Shown piece after piece: positions 1 through 5,376 of a DNA stretch of 8,169 nt. Positions within the stretch are counted from its first letter, which is position 1. Every line of letters starts with the position of its first letter. Made by a program: the position numbers and the translations under genes. Source of the stretch: an uncultured Lachnospiraceae bacterium. Lineage in GTDB: Bacteria > Bacillota > Clostridia > Lachnospirales > Lachnospiraceae. Under the pieces are notes generated by a model. It was not told where the DNA came from. It saw only the letters and a list, made by a program, of their open reading frames with translations, and made no database searches. The stretch covers positions 1 to 8,169 of the forward strand of contig CAKSAI010000131.1 in NCBI GenBank assembly GCA_934434905.1, written 5' to 3'.

Positions 1-1
1 A

Positions 2-178
2 GCCACAGCTTCCACTGTCGGTGAATATATAACGGTGAAGAGACTTATAAAGGCAAGGCAGCTTATTGCGATGGGGACTGCGCCGACAAAGGTATACTTG
101 CAGTGCGGCTTTCGGGATTATTCGGTGTTTTACCGCGCATTTAAGAAGAAGTACAAGGTCTCGCCGGGGGGATACTGA
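2..178 (+). CDS. AraC-family transcriptional regulator, C-terminal fragment (5' end outside window)
   Basis: This is the last 58 codons of a gene whose start lies left of the window; the frame is open from base 2 to a TGA at 176-178. The translation holds most of an AraC/XylS DNA-binding domain: a stretch like TVGEYITVKRLIKARQLI, then a short turn, then the second helix-turn-helix read as CGFRDYSVFYRAFKKKYKVS followed by PGGY. This matches the family pattern GF-x-D-x-S-x-F-x-R-x-FK-K-x(2)-G-x-SP-x(2)-Y, although the usual glycine before SP is replaced (KYKVSP). Such proteins bind DNA as transcription activators or repressors, usually in response to a ligand bound by the N-terminal part, which is not visible. 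The protein ends immediately after the domain, as is normal. The next gene has its own promoter 55 bases downstream, so co-transcription is not required. The target and ligand are unknown. Confidence 0.88.
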   Translation, partial: ATASTVGEYITVKRLIKARQLIAMGTAPTKVYLQCGFRDYSVFYRAFKKKYKVSPGGY

Positions 179-232
179 GCTGTTACAGATTTGCAGGTAT
201 ACCGATGTGAAATATTTAGCAAAATTCATATC

Positions 233-261
233 TTTACATGATGGGGCAGATTGTTTATAAT
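233..261 (+). promoter_or_regulatory. Sigma-A-type promoter for ktrBA
   Basis: TTTACA at 233-238 (5 of 6 matches to TTGACA), a 17-base spacer, and a perfect TATAAT at 256-261. Transcription would be expected to begin near 268. That leaves a leader of only about a dozen bases, which begins almost at the Shine-Dalgarno sequence GAGGTG (269-274) of ktrB. This also argues against the alternative upstream TTG start at 251, which would lie inside the promoter. No operator or riboswitch can be placed in so short a leader; any control would have to act on the promoter itself or after transcription. Confidence 0.8.
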
Positions 262-280
262 CAAGCATGAGGTGAATAAA

Positions 281-1612
281 ATGCTGAAACGGCTTAGTAA
301 AGCCCAGACCATTGCGCTGGGATTCTTCCTTATTATAATGACGGGAACATTGCTCCTTATGCTTCCGATTTCTTCCAGGAGCGGGCAGGTGACCAGCTTC
401 CACGATGCACTGTTTACTGCTACCAGCGCTACCTGTGTGACGGGACTGATCGTGGTTGATACATATCAGCACTGGAGCAATTTCGGGCAGGTGGTGATCC
501 TTGCACTGATCCAGACCGGAGGCCTGGGATTTATTACCATGGGCATATTTTTTTCCGTTTTTTTAAAAAGAAAGATTGGTCTTAAGGAACGGAACCTGGT
601 GCAGGAGAGCGTGAATGCTTTTGATATCGGCGGTGTGGTACGGCTGGTGAAAAAGATCGTATTTGGCACAATGATCATCGAGGGGACAGGGGCGTTGATC
701 CTATTTTTTAGATTTCTCCCGCAGATGGGCGTGGCTAAGGCGTTGTGGAACGGCGTGTTCCATGCGGTATCAGCCTTCTGCAACGCAGGATTTGACATCA
801 TGGGCAAGTACGGGGCATATTCGTCGTTGACTTCCTATTACGATGATATCACAGTGAACCTGGTGATCATGATGATGATCATCATTGGCGGTATCGGGTT
901 TATTGTCTGGGATGATATTTCCATACATAAATGGCATGTGAGAAAGTATCGACTCCATACAAGGATCGTGCTTTTGACCACGACGATCCTGGTGTTTGGC
1001 GGCGCTTTTTTGTTCTATGTATTCGAACGGAACAACCTGCTGGCAGGAATGAGCGTGAAGGGGCAGGTGCTCTCCTCGCTTTTTGGCTCTGTGACGGCGC
1101 GTACTGCCGGATTTAACACTACGGATACCGGTGCTTATACGCAGGCATCCAAGCTGCTTACCAGTATTCTTATGTTTATTGGCGGAAGTCCCGGCTCCAC
1201 AGCCGGCGGCGTGAAGACCACCACCATCGTGGTGTTAATTCTGATCGTGATCGCCAATCTCAGGAACCGGACGGATCTGAATATTTTCGGACGGCGGCTG
1301 GATGAGGATTCCATCCGGAAGGCCAGCACGGTATTTGTCCTGAATCTGACATTGGCGCTGGTGAGCGTGGTCGCAATCTGCGCGATCCAGCCTCTCTCGC
1401 TGGACGATGTGGTCTTCGAGGTGTCCTCTGCCATCGGGACCGTGGGGATGACGACGGGGATCACAAGGGATTTGACGATGGCCTCAAGATATATTATTAT
1501 ATTATTAATGTATTGTGGCCGCATCGGAAGCATGTCGTTTGCACTGTCCTTCCTGGAGAAAAGGAAGTGTGCGGACGTAAGACTGCCCCAGGAGCGGATC
1601 ACGATCGGATAG
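281..1612 (+). CDS. ktrB: KtrB, K+ (Na+-coupled) uptake transporter, membrane subunit
   Basis: 443-residue TrkH/TrkG/KtrB-family potassium translocator of the cytoplasmic membrane; length is typical of KtrB. The ATG at 281 is chosen because GAGGTG sits 6 bases upstream and a strong promoter ends at 261. The four covalently joined M1-P-M2 repeats are visible through their pore loops: TSATCVTGL (residues 48-56), SAFCNAGF (164-171), TARTAGFNT (272-280) and GTVGMTTGIT (386-395). The glycines near 55, 170, 277 and 389 form the selectivity filter. A glycine- and serine-rich stretch, GGSPGSTAGG (301-310), corresponds to the flexible gating loop in the third repeat. The C-terminus is short and charged. 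It forms a dimer on a KtrA octameric ring encoded by the next gene. The stop codon TAG (1610-1612) overlaps the ktrA ribosome site, suggesting translational coupling. Identification is firm; ion coupling is inferred from family knowledge. Confidence 0.96.
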   Translation: MLKRLSKAQTIALGFFLIIMTGTLLLMLPISSRSGQVTSFHDALFTATSATCVTGLIVVDTYQHWSNFGQVVILALIQTGGLGFITMGIFFSVFLKRKIGLKERNLVQESVNAFDIGGVVRLVKKIVFGTMIIEGTGALILFFRFLPQMGVAKALWNGVFHAVSAFCNAGFDIMGKYGAYSSLTSYYDDITVNLVIMMMIIIGGIGFIVWDDISIHKWHVRKYRLHTRIVLLTTTILVFGGAFLFYVFERNNLLAGMSVKGQVLSSLFGSVTARTAGFNTTDTGAYTQASKLLTSILMFIGGSPGSTAGGVKTTTIVVLILIVIANLRNRTDLNIFGRRLDEDSIRKASTVFVLNLTLALVSVVAICAIQPLSLDDVVFEVSSAIGTVGMTTGITRDLTMASRYIIILLMYCGRIGSMSFALSFLEKRKCADVRLPQERITIG

Positions 1613-1620
1613 GAGCTGTT

Positions 1621-2271
1621 ATGAAATCATTTTTAATCATCGGAATGGGGCGCTTTGGTCAGCATTTAAGCAGAAATCTGATTCGGCTGGGAAATGACGT
1701 GATGATCGTGGATCAGAACGAGGAGAGGCTTGAAGAGCTTCTGCCCATCGTCACCAGTGCCAAGATCGGTGACTGTACCAAGGCGGATGTACTCAAGAGC
1801 TTCGGCGTGGCGAATTTTGACATGTGCGTGGTCTGCATTGGAACGAATTTCCAGAGCAGCCTGGAGATTACCAGTCTCTTAAAGGAGCTGGGTGCGAACT
1901 ATGTCATCAGTAAGGCTACCAGGGATGTGCAGGCCAAGTTCCTGCTGCGTAACGGGGCGGATGAAGTAATCTACCCGGAGCGCGATATTGCGGAACGTCT
2001 GGCGGTACGGGTGTCGGCCAACCATGTGTTTGACTATATCGAGATGGGCGATTACGGCATCTATGAGATTCCGCCGCGGGATGAGTGGCTTGGAAAGTCC
2101 ATCAAGGATGTGAATTTTCGGGTGAAATACCAGGTGAGTATTATCGGAACCAAGGAAAATGGCGAGACGAACCTGCTTCCATCGGCGGATCATATCTTTA
2201 AGAAAGAGGAGCATCTGATGATCATCGGGAAGAAGAAAGATGTAGATGCGCTCTTGAAGAACATGAAGTAA
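1621..2271 (+). CDS. ktrA: KtrA, RCK-domain regulatory subunit of the K+ transporter
   Basis: 216-residue cytosolic regulator that assembles as an octameric ring and gates KtrB in response to ATP/ADP. The RCK_N (TrkA-N) Rossmann domain occupies about residues 1-130: the nucleotide-binding glycine motif GMGRFG is at 8-13, and the acidic residue ending strand two is D31 (MIVDQNEERL). The conserved IGD follows at 49-51, and YPERDIAERLA around 118-128 matches the linker and cation-site region. The RCK_C domain spans about 136-216; in some Firmicutes (for example Staphylococcus aureus KtrA) this domain binds cyclic di-AMP, which lowers uptake, and the same is plausible here but not shown by sequence. 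ATG at 1621 is preceded by AGGAG (1611-1615), which overlaps the ktrB stop. An upstream extension of the frame to 1513 lies inside ktrB and is not used. Confidence 0.96.
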   Translation: MKSFLIIGMGRFGQHLSRNLIRLGNDVMIVDQNEERLEELLPIVTSAKIGDCTKADVLKSFGVANFDMCVVCIGTNFQSSLEITSLLKELGANYVISKATRDVQAKFLLRNGADEVIYPERDIAERLAVRVSANHVFDYIEMGDYGIYEIPPRDEWLGKSIKDVNFRVKYQVSIIGTKENGETNLLPSADHIFKKEEHLMIIGKKKDVDALLKNMK

Positions 2272-2302
2272 ATCAAGAAAAGGGTATTGGAGAGAACGAG
2301 TT

Positions 2303-2830
2303 ATGTTGTTGGATTTTTTATTAGGATTAGATGGAAAGATATTGTTGTTTATTCAGGAGTTTCTGAGATTCGGATGGCTGACGGAGGTGATGCGGTTTAT
2401 TACTCATCTGGGCGATAATGGGATGATCTGGATCGTGCTGGCGGCCGTACTGTTGTGCATGAAGCGATACAGGAAGACGGGAACTGCCATGGCGGTAGCG
2501 CTGCTGCTGGGCTTTCTGGTTACAAACCTGATCCTGAAGAATCTGGTGATCCGCACCAGGCCTTACGATGCCATTGTGGGGCTCCAGGCGTTGATCGGGC
2601 CTCTCAGAGACAGCTCATTCCCTTCCGGCCATACCACCAGTTCCATCGCGGCAGGCTTTGTGATGCTGAAGGGAACGCCGCGTTATATCGGGATTCCGGC
2701 ATTTGTGCTGGCAGTGCTGATCGCACTGAGCCGACTGTATCTGGGTGTACATTATCCCACCGATGTGTTGGCTGGTGCGCTGATCGGGCTGTTCGCCGCT
2801 TTTAGTGCGAAGTATATCGTGAAGACCTGA
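2303..2830 (+). CDS. PAP2-family membrane phosphatase (undecaprenyl-diphosphatase or phosphatidylglycerophosphatase-like)
   Basis: 175-residue integral membrane phosphatase with the complete three-part acid-phosphatase signature. Motif one is K79-x6-R86-P87 (KNLVIRTRP), motif two PSGH with catalytic H110, and motif three SR-x5-H-x3-D with R144, H150 and D154. H150 should be the phosphorylated nucleophile and D154 its partner. Several hydrophobic segments are evident (about 43-53, 62-78, 113-122, 131-142 and 155-168). Size and motif spacing fit the BcrC/PgpB group, which removes a phosphate from undecaprenyl diphosphate or related lipids on the outer face of the membrane; the exact substrate cannot be read from sequence. 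GGAGAG at 2289-2294 sets the start. It lies 31 bases after ktrA with no terminator between, so it is probably co-transcribed with the K+ transporter. Confidence 0.9.
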   Translation: MLLDFLLGLDGKILLFIQEFLRFGWLTEVMRFITHLGDNGMIWIVLAAVLLCMKRYRKTGTAMAVALLLGFLVTNLILKNLVIRTRPYDAIVGLQALIGPLRDSSFPSGHTTSSIAAGFVMLKGTPRYIGIPAFVLAVLIALSRLYLGVHYPTDVLAGALIGLFAAFSAKYIVKT

Positions 2831-2834
2831 GTGT

Positions 2835-2896
2835 TACGATTTACGGTATTGCTGGCTGATTTTGCGCATGTGGGCTTAAGGTGGCTGCAAATCGTA
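2835..2896. repeat. 8-bp inverted repeat in the gap before the membrane-anchored protein
   Basis: TACGATTT at 2835-2842 pairs exactly with AAATCGTA at 2889-2896, separated by 46 bases. It lies in the 97-base gap (2831-2927), otherwise featureless apart from the ribosome site of the next gene at 2913-2918. There is no T-tract, so this is not a terminator, and no convincing promoter was found around it. It may form a long RNA stem-loop or be chance. Confidence 0.3.
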
Positions 2897-2927
2897 GCTA
2901 TTACAAACATAGAAGGAGCAAAAAGAT

Positions 2928-3551
2928 ATGGCAGGTATTATTATATGGGTCATTATCATAGTATGGATCGCCTATGCAGCTTCCAAGAAGAATCAGCAGA
3001 AGGGCGGCAATGGGCAGGCAAGGCCTACAGGAAGTGACAGAAGCGCCATACCGAACCGCCCGGCAAAGCCGGCGGGAAAGGGGTCGGCCTACAATCCGTG
3101 GCAGGGCTTTGACCAGGCCGGGAATGCCATGAAGCAGCAGGCCACCAAGGAGCGGCTGCAGAAGAAGTATAACAGGCCATCGCAGTCCGGCGGCGATATC
3201 CTGCAGCGGGCCAAGGCTTCGGTTGCGGAGGATTTTGATAAAGATAATCTGAAGAACTTCGGGGATGAAAACTCCGGTACGAAGAGCTCCGGGGCGAGAG
3301 CAGCCGGAAACGTCGGAAAGGATGCCGGAAGCAGTATGGATGCGGCTGCAGCCATGGTACAGGATGCCAAGAAGCGTCAGCAGGAGATGGAGCGAAGGAT
3401 CGCGGAGAAGCTTGCATCGGCAGAGGCTGAGCAGAGTGACATCATGAAAACCGTCGAGGATCTGATGGTGAAGGGGCCGGATACGAGTATTGCCTTCGAA
3501 CGCGACTTTGTTTCAGAAGGGCTTGACCTTCTGAACCGGATACAGGAATAA
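2928..3551 (+). CDS. Unrecognised membrane-anchored protein with disordered linker and C-terminal helical segment
   Basis: 207 residues; I do not recognise the family. Start ATG at 2928 follows AAGGAG (2913-2918). Residues 3-18 (GIIIWVIIIVWIAYAA) form one N-terminal membrane segment without a cleavage site or lipobox. Basic residues directly after it (SKKNQQK) suggest the rest stays in the cytoplasm. Residues 20-140 are low complexity, rich in G, A, S, P, N and K, and probably disordered, including a NPWQGFDQAGNAMKQQ patch at 56-71 that might be a short conserved motif. Residues 143-170 are strongly charged and helical (KKRQQEMERRIAEKL) and could form a coiled coil. The last 35 residues look compact and end in EGLDLLNRIQE. 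This layout resembles a membrane-tethered adaptor or scaffold, but no function can be assigned. It shares the strand and tight spacing of its neighbours. Confidence 0.75.
   Translation: MAGIIIWVIIIVWIAYAASKKNQQKGGNGQARPTGSDRSAIPNRPAKPAGKGSAYNPWQGFDQAGNAMKQQATKERLQKKYNRPSQSGGDILQRAKASVAEDFDKDNLKNFGDENSGTKSSGARAAGNVGKDAGSSMDAAAAMVQDAKKRQQEMERRIAEKLASAEAEQSDIMKTVEDLMVKGPDTSIAFERDFVSEGLDLLNRIQE
3512..3535 (+). other. Perfect 9-bp hairpin inside the last codons of the membrane-anchored protein gene
   Basis: TTCAGAAGG (3512-3520), loop GCTTGA, then CCTTCTGAA (3527-3535). A run of six T lies at 3553-3558, 17 bases past the stem and beyond the stop codon. The gap is too long for a standard intrinsic terminator, so it may instead be an RNA-stabilising or processing element, or a coding coincidence. 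Confidence 0.45.
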
Positions 3552-3593
3552 GTTTTTTAACAAAGTAAAATAGGAATTTGTGAGGGTAATGTT

Positions 3594-4121
3594 ATGCCGC
3601 AGGGAGATCCCAAGAGCGGGGAATTGTACCGCCATTTTAAGAATAAGTTGTACCAGATCGTGACAGTTGCCAGGCATTCCGAGACAGGTGAGGCACTGGT
3701 GATCTATCAGGCCTTGTATGGAGATTTCAGTGTCTATGCAAGACCGCTTGCCATGTTTGTCAGCGAGGTGGATCACGGGAAATATCCCGATGTGGCACAG
3801 CACTACCGATTTGAACTGGTGGAGCGGCAGACAGGGGCGGAAGCTGCAATGCCCGGTGCGCCGGAAGCGGAACCAGCAAAATCGGGCGTGTCCGAAGCGA
3901 AACCTATCACAGAGCTGTTGATGGATTTTTACGATGCATCTACTTATGATGAGAAATATAACATTCTCACTGCCATGCGTGATGGAATCACGGATGTAAT
4001 GATCGACAACATGGCAGTGGTCCTCGATATCGTGATACCCGAAGGGGAGTTGGATAAACGCTATGAAGAATTGAAGCGCTGCCTTAAGACCCATCGGAAG
4101 TTTGAGACAAACCGGGCTTAG
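3594..4121 (+). CDS. DUF1653-domain protein with C-terminal extension
   Basis: 175 residues. The N-terminal ~75 residues match the DUF1653 pattern: GELYRHFKNKLYQIV near 9-23, HSETGEALVIYQALYG near 28-43, then YARPLAMFVSEV (48-59) and a terminal YRFELV. This is a small all-beta domain of unknown role, commonly encoded as a stand-alone protein of roughly that size. Here it is followed by a short A/E/P-rich linker (about 80-103) and a second, mostly helical segment (about 105-175, from ITELLMDFYDA to the C-terminus) that I do not recognise. GAGGG at 3582-3586 lies 7 bases before the ATG; another ATG at 3589 is out of frame. The gene follows the previous one by 42 bases. Its TAG stop (4119-4121) overlaps the stop of the opposing CYTH gene. 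Confidence 0.85.
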   Translation: MPQGDPKSGELYRHFKNKLYQIVTVARHSETGEALVIYQALYGDFSVYARPLAMFVSEVDHGKYPDVAQHYRFELVERQTGAEAAMPGAPEAEPAKSGVSEAKPITELLMDFYDASTYDEKYNILTAMRDGITDVMIDNMAVVLDIVIPEGELDKRYEELKRCLKTHRKFETNRA

Positions 4122-4576
4122 GAGATCGGCAGCCCCTGTCTGGACAATACACTGTTGTGATAACTCCTGGAGAAGGTAACATCCTCGCCGAACCAGTCCG
4201 GCGGAAGGAAGGTGTTAGCTTCTTCTTCTGTTTCAAATTCCACTTCTGCCAGGATCAGGGGCGCAAGATCGCCTTCGAAGATATCCAGTTCTATGGTGAG
4301 CTTGTCGTTGTAAGGGATCAGATATCTCTTTTTGCGGATAATAAGGCCGTCTGCCTTGGCTCGCAGGTGCAGGTAAGCGCTCGCAGTCAGCGGCAGGTTA
4401 TATTCCTCCCGTACCATCATGCCCCCGGATTTGTAGGTCAGATAATATTCGTCATCCTGTCTGCGGATGCGCACCACAGGGCCGGTGCAGAGATAGCACT
4501 GCTCGATCTGGTGAAAGGGGTGGGAATCGTACTGCTCCGGCAGTTGGCGGATCAGGTATTTTCTTTCTATTTCCAT
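4118..4576 (-). CDS. CYTH-domain protein (triphosphate tunnel metalloenzyme)
   Basis: 152 residues, reading leftward. The N-terminus MEIERKYLI carries the diagnostic ExExK motif (E2, E4, K6). Charged residues expected to line the tunnel follow on alternating strands: R36 and R38 (VRIRRQ), K49 (LTYKSGG), R81-K82-K83-R84, E96 and D98 (IELDIFEG), and E111/E113/E115 (AEVEFETEEE). Such enzymes bind a triphosphate group and divalent metal; small bacterial members are often inorganic tripolyphosphatases, so that is the likely activity, with thiamine triphosphatase or adenylate cyclase less likely. The ATG at 4576-4574 is preceded by a strong AGGAGG (complement of 4584-4590); the longer frame starting at 4618 would begin inside the promoter and is rejected. 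Soluble, no membrane segment. No terminator follows, and it ends inside the last codon region of the DUF1653 gene. Confidence 0.93.
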   Translation of the reverse strand: MEIERKYLIRQLPEQYDSHPFHQIEQCYLCTGPVVRIRRQDDEYYLTYKSGGMMVREEYNLPLTASAYLHLRAKADGLIIRKKRYLIPYNDKLTIELDIFEGDLAPLILAEVEFETEEEANTFLPPDWFGEDVTFSRSYHNSVLSRQGLPIS

Positions 4577-4608
4577 GAATGAATCCTCCTTATTGCTCGT
4601 TTGTTTAT

Positions 4609-4619
4609 AGTATAGCATA
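4609..4619 (-). promoter_or_regulatory. Extended -10 promoter of the CYTH gene
   Basis: On the minus strand this reads TATGCTATACT: a TRTG-n extension followed by TATACT (5 of 6 to TATAAT). The -35 region at the proper distance has little resemblance to TTGACA, as is usual for extended -10 promoters. It lies about 20 bases upstream of the AGGAGG of the CYTH gene. Confidence 0.6.
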
Positions 4620-4632
4620 TGGATGAAAAAGA

Positions 4633-4664
4633 AGCTATGGGTTTGTTTAAGGGAGCTATGCTCC
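4633..4664. repeat. Direct repeat plus small palindrome between divergent promoters (candidate operator)
   Basis: AGCTATG occurs at 4633-4639 and again at 4654-4660, start-to-start 21 bases, about two helical turns. The second copy is embedded in a palindrome, GGAGC-TAT-GCTCC (4652-4664). The region lies between the leftward promoter (4609-4619) and the rightward one (4691-4719), so a regulator bound here could affect both. No binding protein is indicated. Confidence 0.35.
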
Positions 4665-4690
4665 TGCCAGCCATTTCCTCTTTAAACACC

Positions 4691-4719
4691 TTGACAACGC
4701 AACCGTTTTCCGATACACT
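4691..4719 (+). promoter_or_regulatory. Sigma-A-type promoter of the lipoprotein-MBOAT-DHHW operon
   Basis: Perfect TTGACA at 4691-4696, 17-base spacer, then TACACT at 4714-4719 (4 of 6 to TATAAT). Start of transcription is expected near 4726, giving a leader of about 60 bases that contains a small stem-loop. Confidence 0.75.
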
Positions 4720-4733
4720 GTGATTGTCTGCAA

Positions 4734-4751
4734 TCCGGCCGGACAGCCGGA
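4734..4751 (+). other. GC-rich stem-loop in the operon leader
   Basis: TCCGGC (4734-4739), 6-base loop, GCCGGA (4746-4751). It would form near the 5' end of the transcript, about 22 bases before the GGAGG at 4774-4778, and does not cover it. There is no T-tract after it, so it is not an attenuator as it stands. Stabilisation of the transcript's 5' end is possible. Confidence 0.4.
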
Positions 4752-4785
4752 AATCAGTAGAAAATAATACGACGGAGGTTTTAGT

Positions 4786-5358
4786 ATGAAACGATGGATC
4801 GCATTACTTATCACAATGGCTATGGCAGCCTCACTGGCAGCCTGCGGGACAGGCAAGGGAGAAGCCGGGGACAAGGATACGAAGATCGAGAGCGCCCTGG
4901 CATTATTGGATACTGTTTGGGACAGCTATGGAAGTGACGAGAAATTCCCGGCGGCTGGCGGTGACTACTCCGAGGAGAACATGAAGAGTGACAAGCCGGG
5001 CAAGTTTGGCCTGGAGGATACTGCGTCGCTGAATTCCATGCTGGCAGTGCCGGAGGATTCCGCTGACCGGATTGACGATGCCGCATCCCTGCTGCATATG
5101 ATGAATGCCAATACCTTTACCTGCGGTGCATTCCATGTGAAAAAGTCAGATGACGTGGCTGCGTTTGCTGACACCATGAAGGAAAGCATCTCCGCCAGAC
5201 AGTGGATGTGCGGATTCCCGGATAAGCTTCTTATCGTTACCGTGGGAGATTACGTGGTGTCCGCCTTCGGTGAGGAGGAGAGCATGAATACATTTAAGGA
5301 GAAGCTTCTGGCCGCATATGGAACGGCGAAGGTAGTTTACGAGGAAGCGATCGAATAA
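4786..5358 (+). CDS. Lipoprotein, tentatively DUF4358-like, first gene of the acylation operon
   Basis: 190 residues with a classic lipoprotein signal: basic MKRW, a hydrophobic core (5-17) and the lipobox LAAC with acceptor C20, followed by a GTGKGEAG linker. It should be diacylated and anchored to the outer face of the membrane. The mature part is acidic. Its second half has an alternating pattern (NTFTCGAFHVKKSDDVAAF at about 109-127, then LLIVTVGDYVVSAFG at 148-162, then a helix to 176) that I associate with DUF4358 lipoproteins, which I recall as frequent neighbours of MBOAT genes in clostridia; a profile search is needed to confirm this. Two further cysteines (C113, C142) are present. 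GGAGG at 4774-4778 fixes the start. The next gene begins 18 bases after its stop. Role unknown; a periplasmic-side partner of the acyltransferase is the natural inference. Confidence 0.85.
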   Translation: MKRWIALLITMAMAASLAACGTGKGEAGDKDTKIESALALLDTVWDSYGSDEKFPAAGGDYSEENMKSDKPGKFGLEDTASLNSMLAVPEDSADRIDDAASLLHMMNANTFTCGAFHVKKSDDVAAFADTMKESISARQWMCGFPDKLLIVTVGDYVVSAFGEEESMNTFKEKLLAAYGTAKVVYEEAIE

Positions 5359-5376
5359 GATTCGGGAGAAGGCGGC

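Noticed and set aside
251..280. Upstream TTG start for ktrB
   Set aside because: The codon lies within the promoter and the extra ten residues would not be transcribed; the ATG at 281 has a good ribosome site.
872..885. Perfect 14-base palindrome ATGATGATCATCAT
   Set aside because: It comes from repeated ATG/ATC codons for Met-Met-Met-Ile-Ile-Ile in a membrane helix of KtrB; no sign of a regulatory role.
1135..1602. 155-codon minus-strand frame inside ktrB
   Set aside because: Shadow of the transporter; no domain and no plausible ribosome site was identified.
3523..3551. Possible TTGACC promoter ahead of the DUF1653 gene
   Set aside because: No acceptable -10 at 16-18 bases, and the hexamer falls inside a hairpin of coding sequence.
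3513..4094. 193-codon minus-strand frame across the DUF1653 gene
   Set aside because: Cys/His-rich, without recognisable motif, and fully overlapping a supported gene.
4157..4582. 141-codon plus-strand frame antisense to the CYTH gene
   Set aside because: The opposite strand has a convincing protein with ExExK and tunnel residues, a strong ribosome site and a promoter; the plus frame has no recognisable domain.
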